A DNA stretch of 64,000 nucleotides. Origin: Actinokineospora sp. NBRC 105648 (lineage in GTDB: Bacteria > Actinomycetota > Actinomycetes > Mycobacteriales > Pseudonocardiaceae). A program made the position numbers and the translations under genes. Under the pieces are notes generated by a model that was given only the letters and a program-made list of their open reading frames with translations, was not told where the DNA came from and did no database searches. The stretch lies in NCBI RefSeq assembly GCF_030269645.1, contig NZ_BSTR01000002.1, positions 358,675-422,674 on the forward strand, given 5' to 3'. This document shows, in pieces, positions 63,283-64,000 of the stretch; positions within the stretch are counted from its first letter, which is position 1; each line of letters opens with the position of its first letter.

Positions 63283-64000
63283 GTGCCAGTATCTCACGGG
63301 TCTGATTCGTCGTGTCAATCAACCGGTGCGGGTGGTGATAGTTTCGATGTCACGAGCTTGTTGGACATGTTGGGCTTGATTGTGGATCGGCGTAGTCCGC
63401 GTGGAAAGGTCTACGGGCTCGTGTTCGTTCTGGCCGCATCGGTGGTTGCGATGTTGGCCGGCGCGACGAGTTTTCGGTCGATTGCTGATCAGGTCGCCGA
63501 TTTTCCGCCGTCGCTGTTGTCGAGGTTGAGTGGCGTGTGGTGCCGTTTTACTGGAATGTTCCGGGTGCCGAGCAGGCACACTGTTCGTCGTGTGTTGTCG
63601 GATATCGACGGTGATGCGTTTGATCTGGCGGTGGGGTCGTGGCTGCTGGAACGGGTGCGCAGGGATTCCGATGGGCTGTTGCGAATCGCGATCGACGGAA
63701 AGGTGTTGCGGGGCGCGTGGACTGACGAGAACGATCAGTTCACGTTGTTCTCCGCGATGGTCCATCGCGAAGGCGTCACGATCGCCCAGGTGCAGGTTCC
63801 GGCCGACACCAACGAGATCACCCAGGTCAGGGCACTGCTGGCGGGTGTGCCCGCACGGGGCACGGAACGGGTCGTGGTCACGATGGACGCCGCGCACACC
63901 CAGCGAGACACCGCCGAGTATCTCGCCGGCGAACGCGGGTTCGACTATGTCGCAACGTGTAAGGGAAACCAGCCCGCGTTGCTGAAATCGGTATTCATGA
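63283..64000 (+). CDS. ISAs1-family transposase, N-terminal part
   Basis: Starts at GTG 63283 (or ATG 63367) and is open to the end of the window, 239 codons so far. Matches ISAs1 DDE transposases: SLLDMLGLIVDRRSPRGKVY, AMLAGATSFRSIADQV, IAIDGKVLRGAW (first catalytic Asp), QVPADTNEITQV, VVTMDAAHTQRDTAEYLAG (second Asp) and TCKGNQPALLKS. No frameshift or stop seen, so it may be intact. Confidence 0.9.
   Translation, partial: MPVSHGSDSSCQSTGAGGDSFDVTSLLDMLGLIVDRRSPRGKVYGLVFVLAASVVAMLAGATSFRSIADQVADFPPSLLSRLSGVWCRFTGMFRVPSRHTVRRVLSDIDGDAFDLAVGSWLLERVRRDSDGLLRIAIDGKVLRGAWTDENDQFTLFSAMVHREGVTIAQVQVPADTNEITQVRALLAGVPARGTERVVVTMDAAHTQRDTAEYLAGERGFDYVATCKGNQPALLKSVFM

Larger units (their letters stand above)
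63134..64000 (+). mobile_element. ISAs1-family insertion sequence, left part
   Basis: The likely left end is CAGGGCGAGATCATGATCAC just after the IS5-like relic (63134); exact terminus not provable. It includes a 5' hairpin and the transposase, and runs off the right edge of the window. Confidence 0.6.

Overview
The window is high-GC actinobacterial DNA, around 70% GC by eye, with GTG and TTG starts, four-base start/stop overlaps and several probable leaderless genes. Gene content fits a Pseudonocardiaceae-type organism (Actinokineospora, Saccharothrix or Lentzea-like). This is inferred from content and order; no 16S or other marker is present.

Bases 1-54646 are mostly a conserved chromosomal core. 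Their order follows, from memory, the Mycobacterium tuberculosis Rv1447c-Rv1474 neighbourhood with insertions. (a) 1-5064, minus strand: zwf (partial), pgi, tal and tkt, the pentose-phosphate set, joined by GTGA overlaps. (b) 5371-16000: ctaB and ctaA for heme A, with a two-repeat peptidoglycan-binding protein, an uncharacterised three-gene operon (2TM protein, cupin, HD domain), an FKBP lipoprotein, a divergent MarR/MMPL pair and a quinone oxidoreductase between them. (c) 16315-18369: an EspR-like XRE regulator, an ImmA/IrrE protease and a polytopic membrane protein in overlapping frames. (d) 18468-21798: an ABC-2 exporter and an MptB-like mannosyltransferase. (e) 23609-30578: the complete SUF iron-sulfur operon sufR-B-D-Rieske-C-S-U-T under a probable SufR operator. 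(f) 31206-46810: a uracil/mismatch glycosylase, glmS, an M4 protease, a LAL regulator, an EAL-CBS-GGDEF protein, a lycopene cyclase, a dGTPase-like protein and a sedolisin-like secreted protease. (g) 46862-54646: a VLRF1-type peptidyl-tRNA hydrolase, a P/A/T-rich membrane protein, an SDR, an Rv1473-type ABC-F protein with its small HTH partner, a GT-C transferase and an ABC exporter.

Bases 54647-64000 differ sharply. This is a decayed region of gene fragments in both orientations: response regulator, P450, NB-ARC/TPR gene with a stop in its P-loop, LuxR HTH, allantoicase, RHS repeat and integrase-like pieces. It also holds a damaged IS5-family transposase and the start of an ISAs1-family transposase. 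The one apparently intact unit is a PadR regulator with a membrane protein.

Several non-coding structures stand out. A 37-bp AT-rich inverted-repeat element occurs twice, each copy beside a polypurine/polypyrimidine tract; one of those tracts is 31 copies of an 8-bp repeat. There is a 140-bp near-palindrome downstream of ctaA, a perfect 28-bp palindrome in the decayed region, and a strong hairpin just before the ISAs1 transposase start.
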